Shown one piece after another: positions 5,545 through 14,991 of a stretch of DNA of 20,782 nucleotides (position 1 is its first letter; each line of letters opens with the position of its first letter). This DNA is from a virus. The notes beneath the pieces were generated by a model, which was not told where the DNA came from, ran no database searches, and saw only the letters and a program-made list of their open reading frames with translations. The stretch covers positions 1 to 20,782 of the IMG/VR virus record IMGVR_UViG_3300020442_002243. One strand, given 5' to 3'. Position numbers and translations under genes: made by a program.

Positions 5545-7604
5545 TATGCCAATCCTGTACCAGAAACTAAGAATGTGTTGCTAGCGATACAGAGTATGGT
5601 AGCAATACCATTTTGAACTAGGAACATATCTTGCTCTAGATCAGTTGAAGCATAAATCAAAGTTACACCAGTACCAGCATCAATGTCCCTTCTATATGTT
5701 CCGTTAGAAGTATTTGCATCTGTGTTAATAATAGTTATAGTATCACCAGCAGAGAATACGTTTGGTGGAACGATAATTCTCCAGTTAGCATCAATATTTA
5801 CAATCTTACCATTATCACTTGCTACTAAAGTTGCTGGTGGTGAAGGAGTTAAGTTTTGGTTAGGGCTAGGTCCAAGTGAACGGAATCCTAAACTACCTGC
5901 ACTACCTGCTGTTCCCGGAGCACCAGTAGCACCTTGAGTACCAGCTCCTGTTATACCCTGACGACCTTGTGTTCCTTGAGCACCAGTAGTTCCTTGACTA
6001 CCACCTCCTCCTGCAATACCCTGACGACCCTGAATACCCTGACGACCTTGAGTACCCTGAGTACCCTGAGCACCACCAGTTCCTTGAGTACCAGTTCCTG
6101 TTATACCCTGACGACCTTGAGTGCCCTGAGTTCCTGTAGTACCCTGATTACCTACACCATCTGTTCCATCTGTTCCTTGAGCACCAGTAGTTCCTTGAGT
6201 ACCAGTTCCTGTTATACCCTGACGACCCTGTGTTCCTTGAGCACCACCAGTTCCTTGAGTACCATCACCCTGAAGACCTTGAATACCCTGACGACCTTGA
6301 GTACCCTGACGACCTTGAGTGCCCTGTGCAGCAATGGCTGACGCATCTTGACCTTGAATACCTTGAAGACCTTGAGTACCCTGTGCAGCAATGGATGATG
6401 CATCTTGACCTTGGATACCCTGAATACCTTGGATACCTTGGATACCCTGAATGCCTTGAATACCTTGAATACCTTGAGCACCAGTAGTTCCTTGGAGACC
6501 AGTTCCTTGGAGACCAGTAGCACCTTGAGTACCAGTGAGTCCTTGGAGACCAGCTGGACCTTGAGAAACCTGAACCCAAGCACCATCATAAAAGATTAGT
6601 AATGGTCCATCATCATTATCCCACCATAAGTCAGCATAATCTGGATTTTGTGGTGGGTTTGGTGAAATAGAAACTGTTTTTCCACCACCAGTAAGAACAT
6701 CACTAGAATCAATCCAACTTACACCAACACCTGTTGATACTAATAAAGAAGACGCTGTTCCAACATTTCCATGAATATCTTTAATATATCCTTCTAATTC
6801 AAGTGCTCCTGCCGTAATTTCTTGAGTTACTTCTACATCACCCCTAAAGAATGAATCACCCAAAACATCCAATTGTTTTGTTGGAATAGTACTTCCAATA
6901 CCAACCCTATCAGTATCACTGCGATATACTAACTTATCTGCTCCACCTAAGGCTCCAGCAGTATTATGAAATTGAACCTCAAATATAGTTCCACCAGCAC
7001 CGACAACAATATCTGCTTGTTGCTCCCATACAAGACCGCCAGTAGCACTCTTGACTAGAATCTCCCCTTGACCACCCTCAAAATTATTACTATCATAAAT
7101 CGTACCTAATAATTTTATATCACCATTTACATCTAGTTTTGTTTCTGGAGATGTAGAACCAATACCAAGTCTATTGTTGATATTGTCAAAAATTATTGTA
7201 TCAGTTGTATTAAAATTACCATTATCATTAAATAACAATCCTCTAGTAGAACCAGGAGCAAAGAATCTAACCGTAGCTGCTACTCCAGGATCACTTCCAA
7301 TAGCAGTTACACCAGAACCAGTAAAATTAAGTTGGGTAGTACTATTCGCTACACCAACCAGTGTGCCATCATCAAATACAGAAATTCCAGAAGGAATAAC
7401 TCCACCTGCAATCTCTACCCAGTATCTTTTTCCAGGATTAGATTTAAGAGATACAATTTGATATTGTTGTCCAGGTGGAGGTGATTCACTCTCTGGATCA
7501 CCCAAATTGGGTTCTGCTTGATCTAGACCAAGAAAATTATATCTATCTTCAGTTAATTTGTCTTGAGGAGTTCTTTTTACTCTCCCACTAATATACTTAG
7601 CCAT
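5544..7604 (-). CDS. Collagen-like tail fibre with trimeric fibre repeats
   Basis: The 686-residue protein has an N-terminal region (1-145), then two fibre repeats of the type LGIGSTSPETKLDVNGDI (146-163) and VGIGSTIPTKQLDVLGDS (234-251), common in trimeric phage fibres. A short W-rich piece (DLWWDNDDGPLLIFYDGAWVQV, 325-346) leads into collagen-like triplets at about 349-570. These contain two GQDAS.IAAQGTQG interruptions near 399 and 418. A C-terminal beta-rich cap (590-686) follows, with no collar domain. It shares triplet cassettes with the fibre at 3146-4552, implying paralogy or recombination. Start follows the upstream gene by 6 bases without a clear ribosome binding site. A fibre role is well supported; exact position in the virion is not. 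Confidence 0.85.
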   Translation of the reverse strand: MAKYISGRVKRTPQDKLTEDRYNFLGLDQAEPNLGDPESESPPPGQQYQIVSLKSNPGKRYWVEIAGGVIPSGISVFDDGTLVGVANSTTQLNFTGSGVTAIGSDPGVAATVRFFAPGSTRGLLFNDNGNFNTTDTIIFDNINNRLGIGSTSPETKLDVNGDIKLLGTIYDSNNFEGGQGEILVKSATGGLVWEQQADIVVGAGGTIFEVQFHNTAGALGGADKLVYRSDTDRVGIGSTIPTKQLDVLGDSFFRGDVEVTQEITAGALELEGYIKDIHGNVGTASSLLVSTGVGVSWIDSSDVLTGGGKTVSISPNPPQNPDYADLWWDNDDGPLLIFYDGAWVQVSQGPAGLQGLTGTQGATGLQGTGLQGTTGAQGIQGIQGIQGIQGIQGIQGIQGQDASSIAAQGTQGLQGIQGQDASAIAAQGTQGRQGTQGRQGIQGLQGDGTQGTGGAQGTQGRQGITGTGTQGTTGAQGTDGTDGVGNQGTTGTQGTQGRQGITGTGTQGTGGAQGTQGTQGRQGIQGRQGIAGGGGSQGTTGAQGTQGRQGITGAGTQGATGAPGTAGSAGSLGFRSLGPSPNQNLTPSPPATLVASDNGKIVNIDANWRIIVPPNVFSAGDTITIINTDANTSNGTYRRDIDAGTGVTLIYASTDLEQDMFLVQNGIATILCIASNTFLVSGTGLA
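5895..6560 (-). repeat. Collagen-like coding repeat tract, copy 1
   Basis: The tract encodes residues 349-570 of the 686-residue fibre as Gly-X-Y units. It includes a run of seven consecutive Gly-Ile-Gln triplets (residues 378-398) and two near-identical Gln-Asp-Ala-Ser interruption cassettes. Nucleotide identity with the tract at 3788-4441 is high over stretches of about 30 bases. Confidence 0.85.
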
Positions 7605-7610
7605 ACTTTA

Positions 7611-8591
7611 TTATGATGTGCTATTCTCCAGAATACTCATGATAAATTCCATTTGTAATGGAGCAATTTGACCGCCACTTGAAGAAATACCAACATCAAC
7701 AGTAAAAGTATTTGCTGTTACATTAGCTACCACCAAATCTTGACCAGAGGCAGGATCTGTAGGTCTAGGATAAGTATGAACAGATCTATGTTTATCCATA
7801 CTGCAAGTGAATGAAAGTGAATTATCTGTTATTTGTATTTCATTTCCATTCGATAATCCATGAGCAGCATCAAAACTAAGTGTTAGGATACCAGTATCAG
7901 GAACATATGATCCACCAGTTGGTGTAAACGGTCCACCAACTCCAGTTGTAACTGTTATGGAATTTGCTTCAGATTTAATGAAATTATGATCTGCTGGTTG
8001 ATAAGTGTGTGGAATATTATTAACAACACCAGCATCAACTTGAAACTTTTCTATATCATCAATTGCAGTAACAGTGAATGATCTTTGTGGAGTTGGGAAG
8101 AATGATGTTGTAATACCACCACTATATCCACCACAATCAAATTTGATATTATTCATTGTAATTTCATCATTTACACTAAAACCATGTGGCGATAGTGTTC
8201 TGACTGTTGCTATTCCAGATTGATTATCATAATCTACGTTTGTAATAGTTCCTACACCAGATTGTATTCCTTCAATAACAACTGAATCTTGTACAATCGC
8301 AGTCTTTTCTAGTACAAGTCTTCCATCAATGATGACAAGTGAATCATTAGGTGGAACTTCTACATCTTTTATAACACGAATATTTCTAATATTTCCTGAA
8401 GTCTTTGTCGAAGTACTTGTTCTTCTATGAGTGAATGTAACAGTTGGATATGTGGTTGCAGCACCAACATTAGAAACTGATGCATAAAGAACAATAGCAG
8501 ATACACCAGTAGGAGTTTTATAAACGGTCTGTTCTCCTGGAGCAACTGGTACTGCTACTGTTAAAAATTTATTAAGTGGTGCGATTGCCAT
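7611..8591 (-). CDS. Virion structural protein, 326 residues
   Basis: The protein begins MAIAPLNKFLTVAVPVAPGEQTVYKTPTGVSAIVLYASVSN, a beta-rich opening found in structural proteins of T4-like cyanophages. The body contains two related elements in which a G-x-x-T or G-I-L-T-L strand is followed by a His-Gly turn and a ligand-like EI hairpin: SPHGFSVNDEITMNN (residues 134-148) and AAHGLSNGNEIQITDN. They look like an internal duplication of a beta-sandwich domain. No enzyme motif, signal peptide or coiled coil is seen. It sits one base downstream of the 869-residue protein and upstream of the fibre genes, so a baseplate-to-fibre connector is plausible, but this is inferred from position. Confidence 0.75.
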   Translation of the reverse strand: MAIAPLNKFLTVAVPVAPGEQTVYKTPTGVSAIVLYASVSNVGAATTYPTVTFTHRRTSTSTKTSGNIRNIRVIKDVEVPPNDSLVIIDGRLVLEKTAIVQDSVVIEGIQSGVGTITNVDYDNQSGIATVRTLSPHGFSVNDEITMNNIKFDCGGYSGGITTSFFPTPQRSFTVTAIDDIEKFQVDAGVVNNIPHTYQPADHNFIKSEANSITVTTGVGGPFTPTGGSYVPDTGILTLSFDAAHGLSNGNEIQITDNSLSFTCSMDKHRSVHTYPRPTDPASGQDLVVANVTANTFTVDVGISSSGGQIAPLQMEFIMSILENSTS

Positions 8592-8592
8592 A

Positions 8593-11202
8593 TTATCTCA
8601 GCGCAAGTATGAGTGGTGTAACTTCTGCTTGAATTGATCTACTAAAGTCTCTACCTCGGATAATAGAAGCTGTTTGATCAATTTGAAGACCATCACCAAT
8701 ATCAAAGTTTCCTTTTTGATCGGTGCTTGTAAATGGAATTTGTGCTCCATTACGAGCAACAACTTCATTTTCCTTAATTGGAACTCCACCCTGGAATGGT
8801 AGTGAACTATTTATTAGAGTGCCCGTACCAATATATTCAAAAGAATGAGAAGATGTGAGAATTCTGCTAATCCTTCTCAGTTCCATTGGATCATTAGCAA
8901 ATAATTCAAATGGAATGAATTCATTAAATGTAATTGTTGTGATACCAGTAGCAGCTACTGGTTCTGTTGCTTCTAGAACCGTAAAATAGATAGGTTCCAT
9001 TATTGCAGTAGCAAGCGTAGTATCACCATCAATATCAACAACTATATTCTGTGTTGCTAAGTAATTTCTTCCAGAGTTTATAACATCAATTTCTACAATT
9101 CTTCCATCAGCATCAATAGTAGCATCAGCCTCAGCAATAATACCCTGTGGTCCTTTTGGAGTCAGTTCACCATCAGCATCACGAATAATAACACTTGGAG
9201 GACTTTCTTGACTAAATCCTGATCCAGGATTATCTACTCGGATAGATTGTAGTCTTTCTAATGGATCAGCAATTCTACCAGAACCAACTGCGTCTGGATA
9301 ATTATCCAAATCAATTTTAAACCATAATGCCTGACCATCATAAGGTCTTCTGAAATTATTACTAGAATCACTAAGTCCTACAGCAACAACAACATCGAGT
9401 TCTGCTATTTGATCAACATTAACTCTTCCAGTATAATCTATTGCACCCAAACCATCAGCAACTAATCCAAAGTTACCAAAGGATGAGTTGGAGTTTGTTA
9501 AATCACATTGCCCACCAGTATCAGCATAAATTCCAATATCACAGTTAATTGTAAAGATAGAAACTAACTGTGCATAAGCATTATTAGTTAAAGATACACC
9601 AATACCTGCCTCATTATACTGGGTAAATGAATCACAAACCATTGATTTAATATCTGCACCAGGAATTGATGCTGTTGCATCATCTCCATTAATTCTCATA
9701 CCAATACTTCCAGTCATGAAGTTGGTACAGTTCCTAATATATGGAGATCTCCATCTATTCGTCGGTCCTGCTGTTGCTGGACCAACATCTGTAAATCCAC
9801 TAGCAGCATTTACTCCTGTTATTGGGAACGCAACAGCACCAGCAATAGGACCATGTTGAACACCAACAGTTGCTCCTGCAAAGTTTAAATTCTCAATTAA
9901 ACACCCTCTTCTAACCCAAAAAACATCTTTATCTTGATTTTGTGGTTCGATTGTGACGAGTCTTAAATCTTCTCCAGTAATAGAAACATCTCTATTAAGT
10001 CCCACTGGATTGTTCTCAATATATCTTCCAGGACGAATCTTAATCGTGTCACCAGGTTGAGCAATAGAAGCTGCTGCTCCTACCGTTGCTTTAGCATCAC
10101 CTTCCAGTAATCCACTATTAGAGTCATCACCATCTTTTGATACCCAAATGGTATTTTCTGTTTCTACACCAGATGGTCTCCAAGATACACCTGTACCAAC
10201 AGATGATAAACGATAATCTTTCCCTGCTTCTCCTGTTTCCTGATTTATATCAATCAAAGAATTATTCAGTTCTGTTGTTCCATCTACTTCTAAAGTACTA
10301 TTAAGTGTTGTAGCATTATCAACATCTAAAGTATTATTGAGTGTCGTAGCACCATCAACATTTAGAGTTCCATTTACATCTAATGCAAATCCTGGATTAT
10401 TTCTATTAATTCCAACATTGGTCATTCTGTAAATGTTACCAGAATCATTATACCCCCACAAATCTTGTGTTTGTATTCTAGCAATTTCAATAGGGTTAGA
10501 TGGATCAGGTATTGGAATACATGTATCTGTACCAACACCTAAACTATTACTCTGCACATAGTTAAATACAGTAAAAGACTGTGCAGCACCTACAAGGGGT
10601 ATATACTGACCCTCATCCTGAACAAAAATACCTTCAGAGAATGCTGGTTCAAATGTAACCCAACGAATACCAAATTGATCACGATTCAAAAATGCACCGT
10701 TCACACCAGGAGAATTTGCTGAGTCATAGATAAACTCATCAATTTTAACACTACCTATTACATCCAGTAGTTGTTCAGGAGAATCTGAATTAATACCAAC
10801 CTGTCCATCAATTATTAATGTTTTGTCTATGGCATGTGCAGTTATAAAAGTACTTCCAATACCAGTGGTTCCAAAAGCTAATAAATCTTTATCAAAATCT
10901 AGTTGAAATAAATGTGTACCAGTTGTTGCAAGTCCTACAGTAAATAACTCTTTAACCAAAAGATTATCTACTGTGAGATCATCTATATTAACATCACCAT
11001 AAAAGGTTGAAATTCCAATAACTTCTAGGTTACCATTAATCTCGATATCACCTTCAATATCAAATTCACCATTAGAAATTATATCTCCATTAAAAATAGA
11101 ATCACCATCTGAGGTGAATCCATTTGCCATAAAGACATTATCATAAAAGGTTACCCTTTTATTAAAAAAAGTTTCCTTACCGTGTACCTGAATATCACTC
11201 AT
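8593..11202 (-). CDS. Large structural protein with parallel beta-helix domain
   Basis: The 869-residue protein starts with repeated short beta units (FNGDIISNGEFDIEGDIEINGNLEVIG, residues 37-63) typical of fibre shafts. Fibre repeats of the V-G-I-N-x-x-x-P-x-x-L-D-V-x-G type occur at about 135-150 and 263-278, followed by DVDNATTLNS-like repeats (280-315). From about residue 350 to 590 comes a pectate-lyase-like beta-helix, beginning TIWVSKDGDDSNSG and PGDTIKIRPGRYIENNP. The C-terminal 250 residues are beta-rich with a GSGFSQESPPSVII element. No catalytic acid cluster can be assigned, so it is called structural. It begins one base after the needle gene and links the hub block to the fibre block. 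It could be a baseplate wedge or fibre protein. Confidence 0.8.
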   Translation of the reverse strand: MSDIQVHGKETFFNKRVTFYDNVFMANGFTSDGDSIFNGDIISNGEFDIEGDIEINGNLEVIGISTFYGDVNIDDLTVDNLLVKELFTVGLATTGTHLFQLDFDKDLLAFGTTGIGSTFITAHAIDKTLIIDGQVGINSDSPEQLLDVIGSVKIDEFIYDSANSPGVNGAFLNRDQFGIRWVTFEPAFSEGIFVQDEGQYIPLVGAAQSFTVFNYVQSNSLGVGTDTCIPIPDPSNPIEIARIQTQDLWGYNDSGNIYRMTNVGINRNNPGFALDVNGTLNVDGATTLNNTLDVDNATTLNSTLEVDGTTELNNSLIDINQETGEAGKDYRLSSVGTGVSWRPSGVETENTIWVSKDGDDSNSGLLEGDAKATVGAAASIAQPGDTIKIRPGRYIENNPVGLNRDVSITGEDLRLVTIEPQNQDKDVFWVRRGCLIENLNFAGATVGVQHGPIAGAVAFPITGVNAASGFTDVGPATAGPTNRWRSPYIRNCTNFMTGSIGMRINGDDATASIPGADIKSMVCDSFTQYNEAGIGVSLTNNAYAQLVSIFTINCDIGIYADTGGQCDLTNSNSSFGNFGLVADGLGAIDYTGRVNVDQIAELDVVVAVGLSDSSNNFRRPYDGQALWFKIDLDNYPDAVGSGRIADPLERLQSIRVDNPGSGFSQESPPSVIIRDADGELTPKGPQGIIAEADATIDADGRIVEIDVINSGRNYLATQNIVVDIDGDTTLATAIMEPIYFTVLEATEPVAATGITTITFNEFIPFELFANDPMELRRISRILTSSHSFEYIGTGTLINSSLPFQGGVPIKENEVVARNGAQIPFTSTDQKGNFDIGDGLQIDQTASIIRGRDFSRSIQAEVTPLILALR

Positions 11203-11203
11203 T

Positions 11204-11782
11204 CTAGAAACCTAAGAGAGATGAAACTGTATTTAAAATTGGATTACTAGCACCAACAAGATCACTAACAACATCCTCACCAACATAGGAACCAGCAAAT
11301 ACTTGCTGCGTAAATCCTTTTCCAAGATCATCAATCAGATTTCCAGTAGGAGCATCATAATCAATCTTGTTTCCTTGCATCAGGATTCTACCTGATCCAG
11401 AATTCATCGTTATATTTCTTCCTGCCTTGAATTGGATATCTTCATCCGCTTCAATCATAACATTCTCTGCTCTGATTCTAACCATACCCTCAGCAGCAGA
11501 GAGGGATATATTTCCATTCTTACCAATTAAAACAATATCTTCAGATTTTGCAGTGTTCTTTTCACCAGCACATATCTCAATCACATGGTCATTGTGAATG
11601 GACATGAACCCAGAAGAGCTCAGCGAAATAGAAGACTGATTGCTTCCATCATCAGTGACGCCATACATTGTATAAACATCAGTTCCACTGACACCCATTT
11701 GGGGATTAGCAGTATCAATCCTAAAATTAGTATTGAAACTAATTAGTTGTCTTCTAAAAATATTCTGCGGTCTTTCAGACAT
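11204..11782 (-). CDS. Beta-helical needle protein (gp5 C-terminal-like)
   Basis: The 192-residue protein contains a run of regular beta-strand units at about residues 82-145 (IVLIGKNGNISLSAAEGMV, then IRAENVMIEADEDIQFKAG and RNITMNSGSGRILMQGN). These resemble the trimeric beta-helix of the T4 gp5 C-terminal needle and VgrG tips, where alternating hydrophobic and polar residues face in and out. The N-terminal 30 residues (RPQNIFRRQLISFNTNFRID) may join the hub; the C-terminus is helical and hydrophobic. It lies one base downstream of the OB-fold gp5-like gene, suggesting they act together, with the needle as a separate polypeptide. The needle role is inferred from repeat pattern and gene order. 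Confidence 0.75.
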   Translation of the reverse strand: MSERPQNIFRRQLISFNTNFRIDTANPQMGVSGTDVYTMYGVTDDGSNQSSISLSSSGFMSIHNDHVIEICAGEKNTAKSEDIVLIGKNGNISLSAAEGMVRIRAENVMIEADEDIQFKAGRNITMNSGSGRILMQGNKIDYDAPTGNLIDDLGKGFTQQVFAGSYVGEDVVSDLVGASNPILNTVSSLLGF

Positions 11783-11783
11783 T

Positions 11784-13661
11784 TTAATCTGGGCAATCTA
11801 TGGAGATATTAAGACCCTCTGGAAGTCTTACTTTACCAAGCAATGGTCGTAATATAGCACCATTACCATTTGAACTTTCAACAAATAAGAGTGGTAGAGA
11901 ATCTGTGAGGTTAATATCACTATTTAGAGGTTTAACACTATTAATTTGTCCGTTTACAACTTGAGTTACATACTCATTTCCTTTATCATCAACCACAATA
12001 TCTCCATCTTCATAACCATCTCCACCATCCTCAACGATAACATCAATAATAATATAATCATCTATATCACCTACACAATAATTCTCACCTTCAGAAACAA
12101 TATAGATTGATTCTACTTCACCTTTATCATTGATAATGGACCTAGCAATTCCACCATATCCCTGATTGCTATTATCTACAATCTCTACAAATGGTGGGAA
12201 AGTATAACCAGAACCGCCGTTCGTAACCTGAACACCAATCACACTACCAAGTGCAACACATTCAGACTCATTCTCGATAGGAACAATATTACCAAAAATA
12301 GGAACTGCAGTAGCACCAGAACCTGGTCCACCAAATATCTCAACCGTAGGTGGACTTGATGCTGGTGGACCAGTAAAGCATTCTGTTATTGAATTTAAAT
12401 CAATCCCAGCATTAGCAGCATCAGCAAGTTCTTGTATTGCTGTATAAGAATCTGGTCCAATCGCTTTTGCTCCAGCACCAACTATCCACTGGTCAATCAT
12501 ACCCTGGAAGTTCTTTGTGCCTTGGTTACAATCAAATGCTGCGACTGCTGCTCCAACAATACCATCAATAACTCCTCTAGCAAGATTGCCAATATCAAAA
12601 TCGGTAAAGAATTGGAGAAGTTTGTCAACCAAAGCAAGAGGACCAGTCATCAGATTCTCAAGAACACCAATCATAGTATTCAGCAAAGAACCAACAAATT
12701 GATCAGAAGCACAAGTTACAAAATTTTCAACTTCTGCTAATGTTGAATAAATTAAATCCTCAACTTGAGATGTAATACTATTAATCACACCAGAAGCAAC
12801 ACAAGTAAACTGATCTTCCAAAGCTTTAACTGGACCAAGCATTGCTTCCTGTGCAGCAACACCTGCATCGTGTGCGATAGGATCACTTAAAGTTGCAGCA
12901 AAAGTTAAACTATAAACCAAATCATATAACAATTCCAATCCACCTTTAAGAACAGTTCTCAATTGTGTTATAACCTCACCCATGAAAATTCCAACATATT
13001 CATTCATCAAAACAACAATCTTATCTGTTGCTTGACGAATATAACCACTTATCTGTGAAATTTCATTTTGTGCTCTCTGAAGTTGTTTAAGAAGCCAATC
13101 AATAGTTGATTTAACTTTATTAATCTTGGAATTCTGTGCGTTATTTGCAAGAGGAACTAGATCTTTTATTGCTTCACTTCTAGGTAAGCGACCATATGCT
13201 AATGCTGTATTAATATCAAGTAGTGGTGGTGTCGGTTGTGAAGTCTTTTTTGGTTCATTTGTATGATCATCATTCACCTTAGCATTTACAGGATCTGTAG
13301 CTGGTCTTGGTTCTGGTGTTACTTGTGCCTGAGCAGGAAATACATTTGTAATTACTGGTTGTTGTCCATCATCACCATCTAAAAAGAAACCAACAACTCT
13401 ATCACCAGGTTTGATCTGAATACCTTGAGCGACATTTGCTAGACCAGAACCTGCTGTAGTCGGAATGAGTGCTGTTGCCCATGGTAAATCCTCATCCGCT
13501 AACTCTTGTGTATGGTAACCTTGAATGCGAACTTTAAATCGGTTTCCCCATCCACCACCTTCTACTTGTTTGCCCTGAGCTTCAAGAGGGGCTACTTTTC
13601 CAACCCACCAGAAGAAACCATCTCTACCAATAACATTAGTCTGAAAATTGTTATCAATCAT
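11784..13661 (-). CDS. 5: gp5-like baseplate hub protein (OB-fold, no lysozyme domain)
   Basis: Residues 14-110 match the gp5 N-terminal OB-fold: WWVGKVAPLE, RFKVRIQGYH, LPWATALIPTTAGSG, IKPGDRVVGFFLDGDDGQQPVITNV. These parallel the T4 gp5 order of strands, the LPW motif and the V-G-x-F-L-D hairpin. Residues 170-430 are mainly helical and hydrophobic, replacing the lysozyme domain of T4 gp5. The C-terminal part (about 470-625) holds beta repeats beginning VTNGGSGYTFPPFVEI, again distinct from the T4 needle. Its ATG overlaps the gp27-like stop by 8 bases. It probably forms the central hub spike with the gp27-like protein, while puncturing enzyme and needle are on other genes. Confidence 0.85.
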   Translation of the reverse strand: MIDNNFQTNVIGRDGFFWWVGKVAPLEAQGKQVEGGGWGNRFKVRIQGYHTQELADEDLPWATALIPTTAGSGLANVAQGIQIKPGDRVVGFFLDGDDGQQPVITNVFPAQAQVTPEPRPATDPVNAKVNDDHTNEPKKTSQPTPPLLDINTALAYGRLPRSEAIKDLVPLANNAQNSKINKVKSTIDWLLKQLQRAQNEISQISGYIRQATDKIVVLMNEYVGIFMGEVITQLRTVLKGGLELLYDLVYSLTFAATLSDPIAHDAGVAAQEAMLGPVKALEDQFTCVASGVINSITSQVEDLIYSTLAEVENFVTCASDQFVGSLLNTMIGVLENLMTGPLALVDKLLQFFTDFDIGNLARGVIDGIVGAAVAAFDCNQGTKNFQGMIDQWIVGAGAKAIGPDSYTAIQELADAANAGIDLNSITECFTGPPASSPPTVEIFGGPGSGATAVPIFGNIVPIENESECVALGSVIGVQVTNGGSGYTFPPFVEIVDNSNQGYGGIARSIINDKGEVESIYIVSEGENYCVGDIDDYIIIDVIVEDGGDGYEDGDIVVDDKGNEYVTQVVNGQINSVKPLNSDINLTDSLPLLFVESSNGNGAILRPLLGKVRLPEGLNISIDCPD

Positions 13662-14991
13662 TATCGTCTCTTGCCTCTTTATTGATTCCGAATGTATCTC
13701 TAACTAATTTCATTGAAGTGTACGATCCTTTCGTATCAAAATAATGACATAATTCTTTTATCATATATAGACCACTTGTTTCAGTATCAAACTCAACTGT
13801 CTTTGAATCTGAGATTCTAGGGAACATACATTCAATAACATCACCTGCTCTCAGATTAGTATTTGAAGAAACTGTTATGGATAATGTTTGAATAAACAAG
13901 GTATTATATCTCATCAACTTTTGTGATTGATAATTTGCCTGATCATTATTTACATCTTCACTAGCAGCATCCTTCGCTCCAACATCTAAGACAGCACTAA
14001 TAACTCTAGATGGTGATTGACCAAGAGGTTTTTCAAGTCCTTCAATGACTGGTAAATCTAGTTCAGGTGATCCCAGATGTTTTACAGTTTCCTTATATAA
14101 GTTTTCGTCATATCCAATTTTAACAGATTCAAAAGTAAGTGGGTTGAAATAATATCTTTCACTAGAATATGCTCCCATTCTCAACTTTTCAATCAGATTT
14201 TGATTTCTATCTACACTATAAGTTAAAATCTTTCTATCATTATTGATCTTTCTTTCTTCATTATCATAAGCAAGACTTACTTCAGAATAATAATACGTTG
14301 CTTTTGGTTTCTTTTTAACCAACTTATCAAGTGATTTAAATCTAAATCCATCCTTTGTCTGGAAGAATACAAATCCAGCACTCTCATTAGCAATCGTTGA
14401 AATACATTTAGATGCTAACCAAGTTATGACCCAGAAAGGTTTTTTATTATTACCAATAAAATCATATGAATTTTTAACTTCATCAAAATTACTAAAGTTA
14501 AATTTATCAGTCTTTAATACATTAGTCAAAATTGTATTTACAGAGTCTCTTATATTTCCAGTATATCTCAACTTGACTCTATTAGTTTCGTTCATCAATG
14601 CTTCTTTTGAAACTAGATTGAGAGTAAATACTTCTCTCTTAGTTTCAGACATCACATCACTTATACTAGAGACATATAAAGAATCCTCAGCTTTCAACGA
14701 GAAATCTAGTCCTGGATTTGAAACAGAGTTGCCTGATATTTTTAGTTCTAACTTCTCACCACCACGAAGAGGGAGACCATTATAGATTGATTGTGAATAT
14801 GTACCAGCATCATCAAAAGGTTTGATAGCACCAGAGGCATTTACAACGTGTACCTTTGCTGTGATTGTAGGAGAAAGAATATCCTCATAATATGAGATAC
14901 CAATAATTCCAGCACGAATATCTACACTTCTACTAGTGTCTTGAGCAGAAAATAATTCTGCTTTTTCTACAATTGACTTGAGTATTGACAT
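13654..14991 (-). CDS. 27: gp27-like baseplate hub protein
   Basis: The 445-residue protein is similar in length to T4 gp27 (391) and lies directly before the gp5-like gene, as gp27 partners gp5 in the hub. It starts with MSILKSIVEKAELF and SVDIRAGIIGISYYEDILSPTITAKVHV, a beta-barrel type opening. Further features are GEKLELKISG, the VFTLNLVSKEALMNETNRV strand, a helical part (RDSVNTILTNVLKTDKF) and KPFWVITWLASKC. The end contains RAGDVIECMFPRI and SGLYMIKELCHYFDTKGSYTSMKLVRDTFG, typical of tail-hub proteins that pass the tail tube onto the spike. Its start overlaps the upstream stop by one base (TAATG). I am confident about the family, less about individual domains. Confidence 0.87.
   Translation of the reverse strand: MSILKSIVEKAELFSAQDTSRSVDIRAGIIGISYYEDILSPTITAKVHVVNASGAIKPFDDAGTYSQSIYNGLPLRGGEKLELKISGNSVSNPGLDFSLKAEDSLYVSSISDVMSETKREVFTLNLVSKEALMNETNRVKLRYTGNIRDSVNTILTNVLKTDKFNFSNFDEVKNSYDFIGNNKKPFWVITWLASKCISTIANESAGFVFFQTKDGFRFKSLDKLVKKKPKATYYYSEVSLAYDNEERKINNDRKILTYSVDRNQNLIEKLRMGAYSSERYYFNPLTFESVKIGYDENLYKETVKHLGSPELDLPVIEGLEKPLGQSPSRVISAVLDVGAKDAASEDVNNDQANYQSQKLMRYNTLFIQTLSITVSSNTNLRAGDVIECMFPRISDSKTVEFDTETSGLYMIKELCHYFDTKGSYTSMKLVRDTFGINKEARDDND

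Noticed and set aside
5934-6341. Plus-strand repeat ORF opposite the other collagen tract
   Set aside because: The same repeat shadow effect as at 3800-4438; other minus-strand and plus-strand frames over this tract are also open only because of the repeat.
14426-14785. Plus-strand ORF of 119 residues
   Set aside because: It is antisense to the gp27-like gene, whose family assignment and gene order are clear; no ribosome binding site or partner gene on the plus strand.
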